Shown in pieces: positions 8,739-19,980 of a stretch of 54,494 nucleotides of DNA (positions are counted from its first letter, which is position 1; each line of letters begins with the position of its first letter). The notes beneath the pieces were generated by a model, which saw only the letters and a program-made list of their open reading frames with translations, was not told where the DNA came from and searched no databases. A program made the position numbers and the translations under genes. The DNA lies in contig NZ_AKFJ01000006.1 in the NCBI RefSeq assembly GCF_000272475.1, positions 1 to 54,494 of the forward strand, read 5' to 3'. Source of the stretch: Novosphingobium sp. Rr 2-17. Its GTDB lineage: Bacteria; Pseudomonadota; Alphaproteobacteria; Sphingomonadales; Sphingomonadaceae.

Positions 8739-11108
8739 ATGCCCAGTTTCGCCCAAAGCCTTGAAAAGACCCTGCACTCCGCTCTCTCCCACGCGTCGGA
8801 GCGCAGCCACGAGTACGCGACGCTCGAGCACTTGCTGCTCGCGCTGATCGACGATGCCGACGCGGCGCAGGTCATGCAGGCCTGCGGCGTGGAACTGGGC
8901 GATCTGGGCGACGTGGTGCGCCAGTACCTCGACCAGGAATACCAGTCGCTCAAGACCGAGGACAAGGGCGATCCCGCTCCCACCGCCGGTTTCCAGCGGG
9001 TAATCCAGCGCGCGATCCTGCACGTCCAGTCGTCCGGCAAGGACACCGTGACCGGTGCCAATGTGCTGGTCGCCTTGTTCTCCGAGCGCGATTCATATGC
9101 GGTCTATTTCCTGCAGCAGCAGGACATGAGCCGACTGGATGCGGTCAGCTACATCAGCCACGGCATCGGCAAGGGCGGCCGCCGGATCGAGGATCGCTCG
9201 CCCAAGGGCAATGAGGAATCACCCCCCACGCCCGAGGAAAAGACCGAGACCAAAGCCGCCAGCAACAAGAAGGAATCCGCGCTCGACCAGTTCACCGTCA
9301 ATCTCAACGAGAAGGCGCTGAAGGGTAAGGTCGATCCGCTGATCGGGCGCGGCCCCGAGGTCGATCGCACGATCCAGATCCTGTGCCGCCGGTCCAAGAA
9401 CAACCCGCTCTATGTGGGCGATCCGGGCGTGGGTAAGACCGCGATTGCCGAAGGCCTGGCACGCAAGATCGTCGAAGGCGAAGTGCCCGAAGTCCTGGCC
9501 GAAGCCGTGATCTACTCGCTCGACATGGGCAGCCTGCTGGCCGGCACTCGGTATCGCGGCGATTTCGAGGAACGGCTCAAGCAAGTCGTCTCCGAGCTGG
9601 AAAAGATGCCCCACGCGGTTTTGTTCATCGACGAGATCCACACCGTGATCGGCGCTGGCGCCACCAGCGGTGGGGCGATGGACGCGTCCAACCTGCTCAA
9701 GCCCGCGCTATCGGGCGGAACCATCCGGTGCATCGGCTCGACCACCTATAAGGAGTTCCGCAATCACTTCGAAAAGGACCGCGCCTTGCTGCGCCGGTTC
9801 CAGAAGATCGACGTGAACGAGCCGACGATCGAGGATACGATCAAGATCCTGCGCGGCCTGCGCACCGCCTTCGAAGAGCATCACCGCGTCAAGTACACGC
9901 CCGATGCGATCAAGACCGCGGTGGAACTCTCGGCCCGCTATATCAACGACCGCAAGTTGCCCGACAAGGCGATCGACGTGATCGACGAAGTGGGCGCGAT
10001 GCAGATGCTGGTGCCCCCCAGCCGCCGCAAGAAGACGATCACATCCAAGGAGATCGAGCAGGTCATCGCGACGATGGCGCGCATCCCGCCCAAGTCGGTC
10101 AGTTCGGACGACAAGAAGGCGCTCGGCACGCTGGAGCGCGATCTCAAGCGCGTCGTCTTCGGTCAGGACAAAGCGATCGAGGTGCTGTCCACCGCGATGA
10201 AGCTGAGCCGCGCAGGACTTCGCGATCCGGATAAGCCGATCGGCTCGTTCCTGTTCTCGGGCCCTACCGGCGTCGGCAAGACCGAAGTCGCCAAGCAGCT
10301 TGCCAGCATCATGGGCATCCCGATGCAGCGCTTCGACATGTCCGAGTACATGGAGCGCCACTCGATCAGCCGCCTGATCGGCGCGCCTCCGGGCTACGTC
10401 GGCTTCGACCAGGGCGGTCTGCTTACCGATGCGATCGACCAGCAGCCGCACTGCGTCCTCCTGCTCGACGAGATCGAGAAGGCGCATCCGGACTTGTTCA
10501 ACATCCTGTTGCAGGTGATGGACAATGGCAGGCTGACCGATCACCACGGCAAGACCGTCGATTTCCGCAACGTGGTGCTGATCATGACCACCAATGCCGG
10601 CGCGTCCGACATGGCGCGTTCGGGCATCGGCTTTGGCGATGTGTCCAAGGCGGATGCGGGCGAAGAAGCGGTCAAGCAGATGTTCTCGCCGGAATTCCGC
10701 AATCGCCTCGATGCGATCGTGCCCTTCGCCTACTTGGGCAAGGACACCATCAGCCGCGTGGTCGACAAGTTCATCCTCCAGCTCGAATTGCAGCTGGCGG
10801 ACCAGAACGTCCACATCCAGTTCGATTCGGATGCGCGCGAATGGCTGGGTGAGCGCGGCTACGACAAGCTCTACGGCGCCCGTCCGATGGGGCGCGTCAT
10901 CCAGGAGAAGGTCAAGCAACCGCTGGCCGAGGAACTGCTGTTCGGCAAACTGGCGCACGGCGGCGAAGTCCACGTCTCGATCAAGGAAGATGCGCTCAAT
11001 TTCGAGCTGACGCCCGCCCCGCCCAAAGCCGCCAAGGCCCGCAAGAAAGCCCCGGCCAAGGGCTCCGCCAAGAAAGGCGCCCAGCCGGAAACCAACTCTG
11101 ACGAATAA
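8739..11108 (+). CDS. clpA: ATP-dependent Clp protease ATP-binding subunit ClpA
   Basis: AAA+ unfoldase that feeds substrates, including N-degron proteins, to ClpP. The N-domain (1-145) has the ATLEHLLLALIDD repeat. Two AAA+ modules follow, with Walker A motifs GDPGVGKT at 227-234 and GPTGVGKT at about 508-515. The ClpP-docking IGF tripeptide is at about 630-632, in the usual loop. The protein has 789 aa, slightly longer than E. coli ClpA, with an extra Lys/Ala/Pro-rich tail from about 755. The adaptor gene clpS, often next to clpA, is not adjacent. A hairpin terminator follows the stop. Confidence 0.97.
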   Translation: MPSFAQSLEKTLHSALSHASERSHEYATLEHLLLALIDDADAAQVMQACGVELGDLGDVVRQYLDQEYQSLKTEDKGDPAPTAGFQRVIQRAILHVQSSGKDTVTGANVLVALFSERDSYAVYFLQQQDMSRLDAVSYISHGIGKGGRRIEDRSPKGNEESPPTPEEKTETKAASNKKESALDQFTVNLNEKALKGKVDPLIGRGPEVDRTIQILCRRSKNNPLYVGDPGVGKTAIAEGLARKIVEGEVPEVLAEAVIYSLDMGSLLAGTRYRGDFEERLKQVVSELEKMPHAVLFIDEIHTVIGAGATSGGAMDASNLLKPALSGGTIRCIGSTTYKEFRNHFEKDRALLRRFQKIDVNEPTIEDTIKILRGLRTAFEEHHRVKYTPDAIKTAVELSARYINDRKLPDKAIDVIDEVGAMQMLVPPSRRKKTITSKEIEQVIATMARIPPKSVSSDDKKALGTLERDLKRVVFGQDKAIEVLSTAMKLSRAGLRDPDKPIGSFLFSGPTGVGKTEVAKQLASIMGIPMQRFDMSEYMERHSISRLIGAPPGYVGFDQGGLLTDAIDQQPHCVLLLDEIEKAHPDLFNILLQVMDNGRLTDHHGKTVDFRNVVLIMTTNAGASDMARSGIGFGDVSKADAGEEAVKQMFSPEFRNRLDAIVPFAYLGKDTISRVVDKFILQLELQLADQNVHIQFDSDAREWLGERGYDKLYGARPMGRVIQEKVKQPLAEELLFGKLAHGGEVHVSIKEDALNFELTPAPPKAAKARKKAPAKGSAKKGAQPETNSDE

Positions 11109-11130
11109 GCTTTCGTCATCGACCTGACGA

Positions 11131-11163
11131 TGGGGTGGGAACCGCGAGGTTCTCACCCCATTT
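11131..11163 (+). terminator. Hairpin terminator after clpA
   Basis: TGGGGTGGGAACC (11131-11143) pairs with GGTTCTCACCCCA (11148-11160), a 13-bp stem with one G-U pair, closed by a GCGA (GNRA) tetraloop and followed by TTT. It starts 22 bp after the clpA stop. Its last base is 4 nt before the first usable ATG of the next gene. The short T-run makes termination strength uncertain. Confidence 0.65.
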
Positions 11164-11164
11164 C

Positions 11165-12175
11165 ATGATGATGCCCCGCGATTTCGCCTGGATACGGCCC
11201 GAGCCCTGGGGCATCCACATCGTCCCTGCCGACTGCTGGATCGATCCCTCGCGGCCCGTGTCGCGGGCGCTGGTGACGCATGGCCATGCCGATCACGCGC
11301 GCGGCGGCCATGGCGAGACATTCGCCACGCCCGAGACGCTGGCGATCATGAAGCTGCGCTATGCGACCGACGAAGGCGCGGTGTCCGTCCCTTATGGCGA
11401 GCGGATGGCTTTGGCAGGCGGTGTCCATGCCACCTGGATTCCCGCCGGCCACGTCTTGGGCTCGGCGCAAATCCTGCTCGAACATGCCGGCGAGCGTGTG
11501 ATCGTGACCGGCGATTTCAAACGCCGGCCGGACCCGACCTGCCCCCCGTTCGAGGTGACGCCGTGCGATGTCCTCATCACCGAGGCGACTTTCGGCTTGC
11601 CGGTATTCCGCCATCCGCCGGTGGAACAGGAAGTCGCCAAGCTGCTAGCTGCGCTGACCGCCAATCCCGAACGGTGCGTTCTGGTCGGCGCCTATGCATT
11701 GGGCAAAGCGCAGCGCCTGATCGCCGAGGTCCGCCGCGCCGGGCACCATGAGGTCATTTGGCTGCACGGGGCTATGGAGAAGATGTGCCGGCTCTACGAG
11801 GAGTGGGGGGTGCCGCTGGGCGATCTGCGCCTGGTGTCGGACGCCCCCAAGGAAAGCCTTGCCGGCAGCATCCTCATCGCGCCGCCGTCCGCGCTCAACG
11901 ATCGCTGGAGCCGGCGTTTGCCCGATCCGATCACCGCGATGGCCTCGGGCTGGATGCAAGTGCGCCAACGCGCCCGCCAGCGGATGGTCGAACTGCCACT
12001 GATCATCTCCGACCACGCCGATTGGGACGAGCTGACCCAAACCGTGACCGACGTGAACCCGGCGGAAACCTGGATCACCCACGGCCGCGAAGAAGCGATG
12101 TTGCGCTGGTGCCAGCTCAACCAACGCCGCGCCAAAGCCCTCGCCTTGGTAGGGTACGAGGACGAGGATGACTGA
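11165..12175 (+). CDS. Ligase-associated DNA exonuclease (metallo-beta-lactamase/beta-CASP fold)
   Basis: DNA nuclease of the bacterial exonuclease-ligase repair cluster. The metal-binding THGHADHARGG motif is at about 38-48, GDFKRRPDP near 117-125, and further metal ligands and beta-CASP-like segments follow, including SDHADWDEL near 278. I chose the ATG at 11165 (two more in-frame ATGs follow at 11168 and 11171); the in-frame GTG at 11135 lies inside the clpA terminator stem, so the first ten codons from it are unlikely to be translated. The 336-aa length fits the family. There is no clear Shine-Dalgarno. It is followed 27 bp later by the ligase gene. Confidence 0.9.
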   Translation: MMMPRDFAWIRPEPWGIHIVPADCWIDPSRPVSRALVTHGHADHARGGHGETFATPETLAIMKLRYATDEGAVSVPYGERMALAGGVHATWIPAGHVLGSAQILLEHAGERVIVTGDFKRRPDPTCPPFEVTPCDVLITEATFGLPVFRHPPVEQEVAKLLAALTANPERCVLVGAYALGKAQRLIAEVRRAGHHEVIWLHGAMEKMCRLYEEWGVPLGDLRLVSDAPKESLAGSILIAPPSALNDRWSRRLPDPITAMASGWMQVRQRARQRMVELPLIISDHADWDELTQTVTDVNPAETWITHGREEAMLRWCQLNQRRAKALALVGYEDEDD

Positions 12176-12202
12176 CCCCCATCTCATCGTTCACGCGCAC
12201 TG

Positions 12203-14858
<2,656 letters not shown>

Positions 14859-14862
14859 TCCG

Positions 14863-15429
14863 ATGACGCTGACCAGCCGCACCGACATCACCGTCGCCGC
14901 GATCGGCGGCAAGGTCCCGCGCATCCATTCCAGCGCTTTCATCGCCCCGGGGTGTCGCATCCTGGGCGATGTCGAGATCGGCCCGGACGTCAGCATCTGG
15001 TACAACTGCGTCATCCGCGCCGACGTCAACCGCGTGGTGATCGGGGCGCGCAGCAACGTCCAAGACGGCTCGATCATTCACTGCGACAGCCCCAAGCCAT
15101 CGCGGCCCGAGGGTTTTCCGACCCTGATTGGTGAGGACGTGCTGATCGGGCATCTGGCGATGGTCCACGGTTGCACTTTGGAAGACCGCGCCTTCGTGGG
15201 GCTAGGCGCGATCGTGATGGACGGTAGCTACATCGAAAGCGACGGAATGCTCGCGGCAGGTGCGCAATTAACCGGCAAGCGTATCGGCGCGCGCCAGTTG
15301 TGGATCGGCCGCCCGGCCAAGTACTTGCGCGACCTGGACGACGGGGCGATCGCCGCCAACCAGGAGGGCGTGCGCCACTACGTCGAAAATGGTCGGCTCC
15401 ACGCGCAAGCCCTTGGTCATCAGGGCTGA
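14863..15429 (+). CDS. Gamma-class carbonic anhydrase family protein
   Basis: Left-handed beta-helix protein of 188 aa built from hexapeptide repeats. The three zinc-ligand histidines are in place at about His73 (SIIHCDS), His97 (IGHLAM) and His102 (VHGC). This YrdA/PaaY-like group includes enzymes and proteins of uncertain activity, so the reaction is not proven. It starts 4 bp after hemB and its stop overlaps the next start by one base (TGATG), so the three genes probably share a transcript. Confidence 0.9.
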   Translation: MTLTSRTDITVAAIGGKVPRIHSSAFIAPGCRILGDVEIGPDVSIWYNCVIRADVNRVVIGARSNVQDGSIIHCDSPKPSRPEGFPTLIGEDVLIGHLAMVHGCTLEDRAFVGLGAIVMDGSYIESDGMLAAGAQLTGKRIGARQLWIGRPAKYLRDLDDGAIAANQEGVRHYVENGRLHAQALGHQG

Positions 15430-15710
15430 TGGCGCGTCCGGCGCTGGCATTGCCGCCGGTCGAAGCAGTGCGTGCGCTGCTCGATGAGGAGGGCCGCCTT
15501 GCGGTACGGGTCACCCCGGGCGCAAGAGTGGAAGCGCTGGAGATCGCCGATGGACGGCTTATCGCCAAAGTACGGGCCAAGCCTCAGGACGGCGCAGCCA
15601 CAGACGCCGTTCGCGAATTGCTGGCCCACGCCCTCGATCTGGCGCCTTCGCGGGTGACCCTGCTGCGCGGGGCGACTTCGCGCGAGAAGATGTTCCACGT
15701 GGAAACCTGA
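15429..15710 (+). CDS. DUF167 family protein
   Basis: A 93-aa protein with the DUF167 (YggU-like) core: LAVRVTPGARVEALE near the middle, then KVRAKPQDGAATDAVRELLA and the SREKMF ending. The family is widespread and its function is not established. The ATG at 15429 overlaps the stop of the carbonic anhydrase gene by one base. The last codons (FHVET) overlap a parS-like palindrome at 15691-15706. Confidence 0.88.
   Translation: MARPALALPPVEAVRALLDEEGRLAVRVTPGARVEALEIADGRLIAKVRAKPQDGAATDAVRELLAHALDLAPSRVTLLRGATSREKMFHVET
15691..15706. promoter_or_regulatory. parS-like site (degenerate)
   Basis: TGTTCCACGTGGAAAC matches 14 of 16 positions of TGTTCCACGTGGAACA, with the inner 14-bp palindrome TTCCACGTGGAA essentially intact. 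It lies inside the last codons of the DUF167 gene, about 13 kb from the parA/parB cluster and about 24 kb from the proposed oriC. Confidence 0.6.
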
Positions 15711-15854
15711 CCATACCTGCCCGGCCTGGCGCCCGCCCTCTCCCGGCTCTCGCCTGAGCCAAGCCGATCGTCAGCTAAGATTCTAGATTCGCTCCCGTCT
15801 TTTCCGCGAACCGTCCTTGCCTGGACCCGTGGGCGATGCCACATTCGCTGAGTG

Positions 15855-18410
15855 ATGGCGCAAGACCGCACCGCCGCGATGCGACAGGATGGCCCAACCG
15901 GGGTCAGGGCGGTGCTTGGGCCAACCAACACCGGCAAAACCCACCTCGCCATCGAACGCATGTGCGCCCATTCCAGCGGCATGATCGGCTTCCCGCTGCG
16001 GCTGCTGGCCCGCGAGGTCTACGACCGGGTGGTGAAGATCAAGGGCGAGGGCCAGGTCGCGCTCATCACCGGCGAGGAGCGGATCGAGCCCAAGGGCGCC
16101 CGTTACCTGCTATGTACGGTCGAGGCCATGCCGGTCATGGAACGCAGCATGGCCTTCGTCGCGCTCGACGAGGCGCAACTGGCCGCCGACCGTGAGCGCG
16201 GCCATGTTTTCACCGATCGCTTGCTCCACGCACGTGGACGCGAAGAAACGATGATCCTGGGATCGGCGACGCTGGAGCCGATGGTCCGTGCGCTGGTGCC
16301 CGGCGCCGAAATCGTCACGCGCCCGCGTTTCTCCACCCTCACCCATGCCGGTGCCAAGAAGCTGAGCCGGGTGCCGCCGCGCAGCGCCATCGTCGCCTTC
16401 TCTGCCGAGCAAGTCTATGCGATTGCCGAGATGCTGCGACGGTTTCGGGGTGGCGCCGCCGTGGTCATGGGCGCGCTGTCGCCGCAGACGCGCAATGCGC
16501 AAGTCGCACTCTACCAGTCGGGCGAAGTGGACTACCTCGTCGCCACCGACGCCATCGGCATGGGCCTCAACCTCGATATCGAACATGTCGCCTTCGCCGG
16601 GCTGTCCAAGTTCGACGGGGTGCGCCAGCGGCGGCTGACGACGGCGGAAATGGCCCAGATTGCCGGACGCGCTGGGCGGCACCAGAAGGACGGCAGCTTT
16701 GGCACGCTCACGGGCTCGGGCGGCCATGATGCGGAATTCGCGGCGGAAGAAATCTACGCGATCGAGGAGCATCGCTTCCCGCCGTTGACCAAGCTGTTCT
16801 GGCGCGAGCCGGAGCCGCGTTTCGACAGCTTGTCCACCCTGATCGCCGACCTGGGCCTGCCGCCCGAACGCCCCGAACTAGCTCCCGCGCCCGAAGCGAT
16901 CGATCTCGCCGTGCTGCGCCGCTTATCCGAGGAAGCGACCGTGGCCGAATCCGTGCGCACCAGCGGCCAAGTGCGCCGGTTCTGGGAAGTGTGTCGCCTG
17001 CCTGATTTCCGCCAGCAAGGCGCGGAAACGCACTCACGGTTCGTCGCGCGACTTTGGCAGGATCTACGCCAGGGCGAACTCGGCGCCGATTTCGTGGCCG
17101 GCCAGATCGCCCAGCTCGACCATACCAGCGGCGACATCCACACCTTGCAGGGCCGCATCGCCGCGATCCGGTCCTGGGCCTACATTACCCAGCGGCCCGA
17201 CTGGGTGCTCGCGCGGGACGAGATGGCGGCGCGGGCACGGGCGGTCGAAGCGCGGCTGTCCGACGCGTTGCACGGCAAGCTGACCGAGCGTTTCATCAAT
17301 CGCCGAACGGCGGTGCTGATGAAGAAGCTGGGGCCGGATGCTGGCCTGCTCTCCGTGCGACTGGAAGAAGAAGAAGTCCTGGTGGAGGGCGAGCACATCG
17401 GCTCGCTGCGCGGCTTTACGTTTCAGGTCGATCCGGCGGCGCGGCTATCCGACCGCAAGTTGCTGCTGGCCGCCGCCGAGCGCCACTTGCCGGGGCTGCT
17501 CCACAAGCGCGCCGAAGCGCTGGTCACCGCGATCCATGAAGGAACCGCCGCGATTGCACTGCGCGACGGCGCGTTGATATGGGACGGGCAGGTGGTGGCA
17601 CGGCTCGGTGCGGGACGATCGTTGCTTTCACCCGCACTGATCCCCGACCGGGCGCTGGACGCCGTGCCGGCACCGATTCGCAAGGTGCTGGTCGCCGCGC
17701 TGGAAGCATGGCTGGAAACGGCTCTTGCCCCGCTGAGCGCTCTCGCCAAGTTGGACGAAGCCAGCCGTGCGCCTGAAGCGGGGCCGGACTTGCGCGCCTT
17801 GCTCATCACCTTGATCGAGAGCGGCGGCATCCTTCCGCGTGAAGGCAGCGGCGTCGATCGGATCGACAAAACCCGCCGAACGATGCTGGCGCGGCTGGGC
17901 GTACGGGTGGGCACACTCGACGTGTTCGTGCCCGCCATGCTGCGCCCCGTGCCGATCGCGCTGTGGCGTCAGTTGGCACAGGTGGCCGGCAAAGCCTGCG
18001 GGAGCGAGCCCGAGCCACACATGCCGCCCACGCTGCTGTTCGCCGGCAAGCAGTCCGTGCCGGGCTATCGCGATCTGGGCAAGCAGCGCTTGCGGATCGA
18101 CATAGCCGAAAAGCTGCTGCGCGAAGCCCACGATGCGCGAGTCTGCGCCGGCAACCGCGCGCAGTCCTTTATGCTGGACCCAGGCCGCGCCGTTTCGATG
18201 GGGCTGAGCGGCGCCAGCTATGCGCGGCTGCTGCGGCTAGGAGGGTTCCAGCCGATTCTGCCGCGTACCTTAGCGGACGGGGCGCATGGACCCTTGCCGC
18301 AAGTCCGCTGGCGCTGGCGTCCACCGCGCCGCCAGATCGAATCGCAACTGCCCTTGCCCCCGCGCCAAGGTAGCGCCTTTGCTGCCTTGGCAGATCTGGT
18401 GCGCGGTTGA
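15855..18410 (+). CDS. SUV3-type DExH helicase
   Basis: Superfamily-2 helicase related to mitochondrial SUV3 RNA helicases. Walker A GPTNTGKT is at about 22-29, a DEAQ box near 106, the GSAT motif near 137, and the family's motif VI reads QIAGRAGR near 270. A long C-terminal half (about 330-851) of helical and proline/arginine-rich sequence follows, as usual in alphaproteobacteria. I use the ATG at 15855; the GTG just before it at 15852 is equally in frame. The substrate is probably structured RNA, by family analogy. The next gene overlaps it by 4 nt. Confidence 0.9.
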   Translation: MAQDRTAAMRQDGPTGVRAVLGPTNTGKTHLAIERMCAHSSGMIGFPLRLLAREVYDRVVKIKGEGQVALITGEERIEPKGARYLLCTVEAMPVMERSMAFVALDEAQLAADRERGHVFTDRLLHARGREETMILGSATLEPMVRALVPGAEIVTRPRFSTLTHAGAKKLSRVPPRSAIVAFSAEQVYAIAEMLRRFRGGAAVVMGALSPQTRNAQVALYQSGEVDYLVATDAIGMGLNLDIEHVAFAGLSKFDGVRQRRLTTAEMAQIAGRAGRHQKDGSFGTLTGSGGHDAEFAAEEIYAIEEHRFPPLTKLFWREPEPRFDSLSTLIADLGLPPERPELAPAPEAIDLAVLRRLSEEATVAESVRTSGQVRRFWEVCRLPDFRQQGAETHSRFVARLWQDLRQGELGADFVAGQIAQLDHTSGDIHTLQGRIAAIRSWAYITQRPDWVLARDEMAARARAVEARLSDALHGKLTERFINRRTAVLMKKLGPDAGLLSVRLEEEEVLVEGEHIGSLRGFTFQVDPAARLSDRKLLLAAAERHLPGLLHKRAEALVTAIHEGTAAIALRDGALIWDGQVVARLGAGRSLLSPALIPDRALDAVPAPIRKVLVAALEAWLETALAPLSALAKLDEASRAPEAGPDLRALLITLIESGGILPREGSGVDRIDKTRRTMLARLGVRVGTLDVFVPAMLRPVPIALWRQLAQVAGKACGSEPEPHMPPTLLFAGKQSVPGYRDLGKQRLRIDIAEKLLREAHDARVCAGNRAQSFMLDPGRAVSMGLSGASYARLLRLGGFQPILPRTLADGAHGPLPQVRWRWRPPRRQIESQLPLPPRQGSAFAALADLVRG

Positions 18411-18697
18411 GGATCGACAAGCTTTTGTGGTTCCTGCGCCTCGCCAAGACGAGGCCGATCGCTCAGGCGCTGGCCGAGGAAGGCCATATGCGGCTCAATG
18501 GTCGCCGGATCGACCGGGCGCACCAGAAAGTTTCGGCAGGCGACGTCTTGACCCTGCCCACCCCCAGCGGAGTCGCGGTGGTCGAGGTTATCGCCTTGCC
18601 GGTCCGGCGCGGGCCGCCATCGGAGGCGGAGGAATGCTACAGAGTGCTTGACGGCATGGCGGTCCATCCCATAGCAGCGGCCCGCAACGACGCCTGA
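18407..18697 (+). CDS. S4-domain RNA-binding protein (Hsp15-like)
   Basis: A 96-aa protein made mostly of one S4 domain: MRIDKLLWFLRLAKTRPIA at the N-terminus and GHMRLNGRRIDRAHQKVSAGDVL around 26-48. It resembles Hsp15 and binds structured RNA or ribosomal subunits by family analogy. The start is a TTG whose last bases form the helicase stop (TTGA overlap), so translation is probably coupled. Confidence 0.88.
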   Translation: MRIDKLLWFLRLAKTRPIAQALAEEGHMRLNGRRIDRAHQKVSAGDVLTLPTPSGVAVVEVIALPVRRGPPSEAEECYRVLDGMAVHPIAAARNDA

Positions 18698-18718
18698 TCG
18701 ACAAGGGAATACGCAGCC

Positions 18719-19057
18719 ATGACTTACGTCGTCACCGACGCCTGCATCCGGTGCAAGTACATGGACTGCGTGGAAGTGTGTCCGGTGGACTGCTTCTACG
18801 AGGGCGAGAACATGCTCGTCATCAACCCGAACGAGTGCATCGACTGCGGCGTTTGCGAGCCCGAGTGCCCGGCTGAAGCCATCCTGCCCGATACCGAAAG
18901 CGGTCTGGAGCAGTGGCTCGAGCTGAACACCAAGTACTCCGCCGAGTGGCCCAACATCACGACCAAGAAAGACGCGCCGGAAGACGCGGATGAGATGAAG
19001 GGCGTGGAAGGCAAATTCGAAACCTACTTCTCGCCCGAACCCGGCGAGGGCGATTGA
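18719..19057 (+). CDS. fdxA: Seven-iron ferredoxin FdxA
   Basis: Small electron carrier with one [3Fe-4S] and one [4Fe-4S] cluster. Cluster cysteines are visible at 9, 17 and 21 with CP at 21-22, and at 40, 43, 46 and 50 ([12 protein letters not shown]); extra cysteines at 12 and 25 are present. The 112-aa length and acidic C-terminal extension are typical of the family. It sits 21 bp after the S4 gene in the conserved helicase-S4-fdxA-carD order. Confidence 0.96.
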   Translation: MTYVVTDACIRCKYMDCVEVCPVDCFYEGENMLVINPNECIDCGVCEPECPAEAILPDTESGLEQWLELNTKYSAEWPNITTKKDAPEDADEMKGVEGKFETYFSPEPGEGD

Positions 19058-19440
19058 GGACTGATCGCTAGAGAATCGGCCGGCCCGGCTCGTACGCTGG
19101 CAGGCGCGCTGACATGCCCCATTGGGCCTCGCTGCCAAGGCCCTTCCCTTGACCCACCATCGAAAAAGTTCGCCAGCTAACTAGCTGCCGGACTGTTTCT
19201 GCATGGTGGCTGGGCCAAAATTGCTGGCCTCTGGCAATTTTGTCCAACAGGTGCTACATGATGCCTCGACTGCCCCGGGTGTTCTGCCCGCACGGCAGGT
19301 ACTTCATGGCGAGGCAAGGTTCGACAGCAAACGGCGGGAGAGCGATTTGACCGGGCGGAGGAGATCGCGCGTCTCCACGTCGCACGTCCCGGTTTGTCTC
19401 CCGACTCATTCCTCCGAACCCTGCATTGAAAGGACGATAC
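19058..19440. other. fdxA-carD intergenic region (383 bp)
   Basis: No convincing gene. It holds one perfect inverted repeat, CAAAATTGC (19216-19224) and GCAATTTTG (19234-19242), with a 9-nt loop; it could end fdxA transcription or be a regulator site. A TTGACC at 19347-19352 is a possible -35 element for carD without a clear -10. The carD ribosome site GAAAGGACG is at 19427-19435. Confidence 0.5.
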
Positions 19441-19980
19441 ATGGCAACCAGGGCCGACGCCGCCTTTGATGTTGGTGACTACGTCGTTTATCCCAAGCAC
19501 GGCGTAGGCCGGGTGATGGAACTGCAAAAGCAGGAAATCGCTGGGATGCAACTGGAACTCTACGTACTCCGGTTTGAAAAAGAACGCATGACGCTGCGCG
19601 TACCGGTGAACAAAGTCGAAGCGATCGGCATGCGCAAGCTGTCGTCCGACAAGACACTTCGCGAGGCTCTGGAGACGCTTACGGGCAAGCCCAAGGTCAA
19701 GCGCACGATGTGGTCGCGCCGCGCGCAGGAATACGAAGCCAAGATCAACTCGGGCGACCTCGTGTCGATCGCCGAAGTGACTCGCGACTTGTTCCGCGCC
19801 GACGATCAGCCCGAGCAGAGCTATTCGGAACGTCAGATCTTCGAAGCAGCCTCCTCGCGCCTCGCCCGCGAACTCGCGGCGATGGAAAAGACCGACGAAC
19901 CCGCCGCGCTCAAGAAGATCCTCGCGATCCTCAACGAGCACGCGCCCAAGTACTATGACGCCCCCGAAACCGCTGCCTAG
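19441..19980 (+). CDS. carD: CarD-family transcriptional regulator
   Basis: RNA polymerase-binding regulator of 179 aa that stabilises open promoter complexes. The N-terminal RNAP-interaction domain starts at about residue 10 (DVGDYVVYPKHGVGRV) and runs to about 70; the C-terminal helical DNA-binding domain (from about 85) includes KRTMWSRRAQEYEAKI and the Leu/Ala-rich end. I chose the ATG at 19441 after GAAAGGACG; a TTG five codons upstream is less likely. The TAG stop is part of a two-hairpin repeat that begins here. Confidence 0.95.
   Translation: MATRADAAFDVGDYVVYPKHGVGRVMELQKQEIAGMQLELYVLRFEKERMTLRVPVNKVEAIGMRKLSSDKTLREALETLTGKPKVKRTMWSRRAQEYEAKINSGDLVSIAEVTRDLFRADDQPEQSYSERQIFEAASSRLARELAAMEKTDEPAALKKILAILNEHAPKYYDAPETAA

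Noticed and set aside
9708..11156. Long minus-strand open frame (482 codons)
   Set aside because: Antisense to clpA; repetitive His/Asp/Arg-rich text is the usual mirror of a GC-rich coding strand.
16231..16236. CACGTG core as a possible parS
   Set aside because: The flanks (CCACG / GACG) do not match GTTNCACGTGNAAC.
19203..19469. Small plus-strand ORF (88 codons) upstream of carD
   Set aside because: It overlaps the carD start in another frame, has no ribosome site and no protein-like features.
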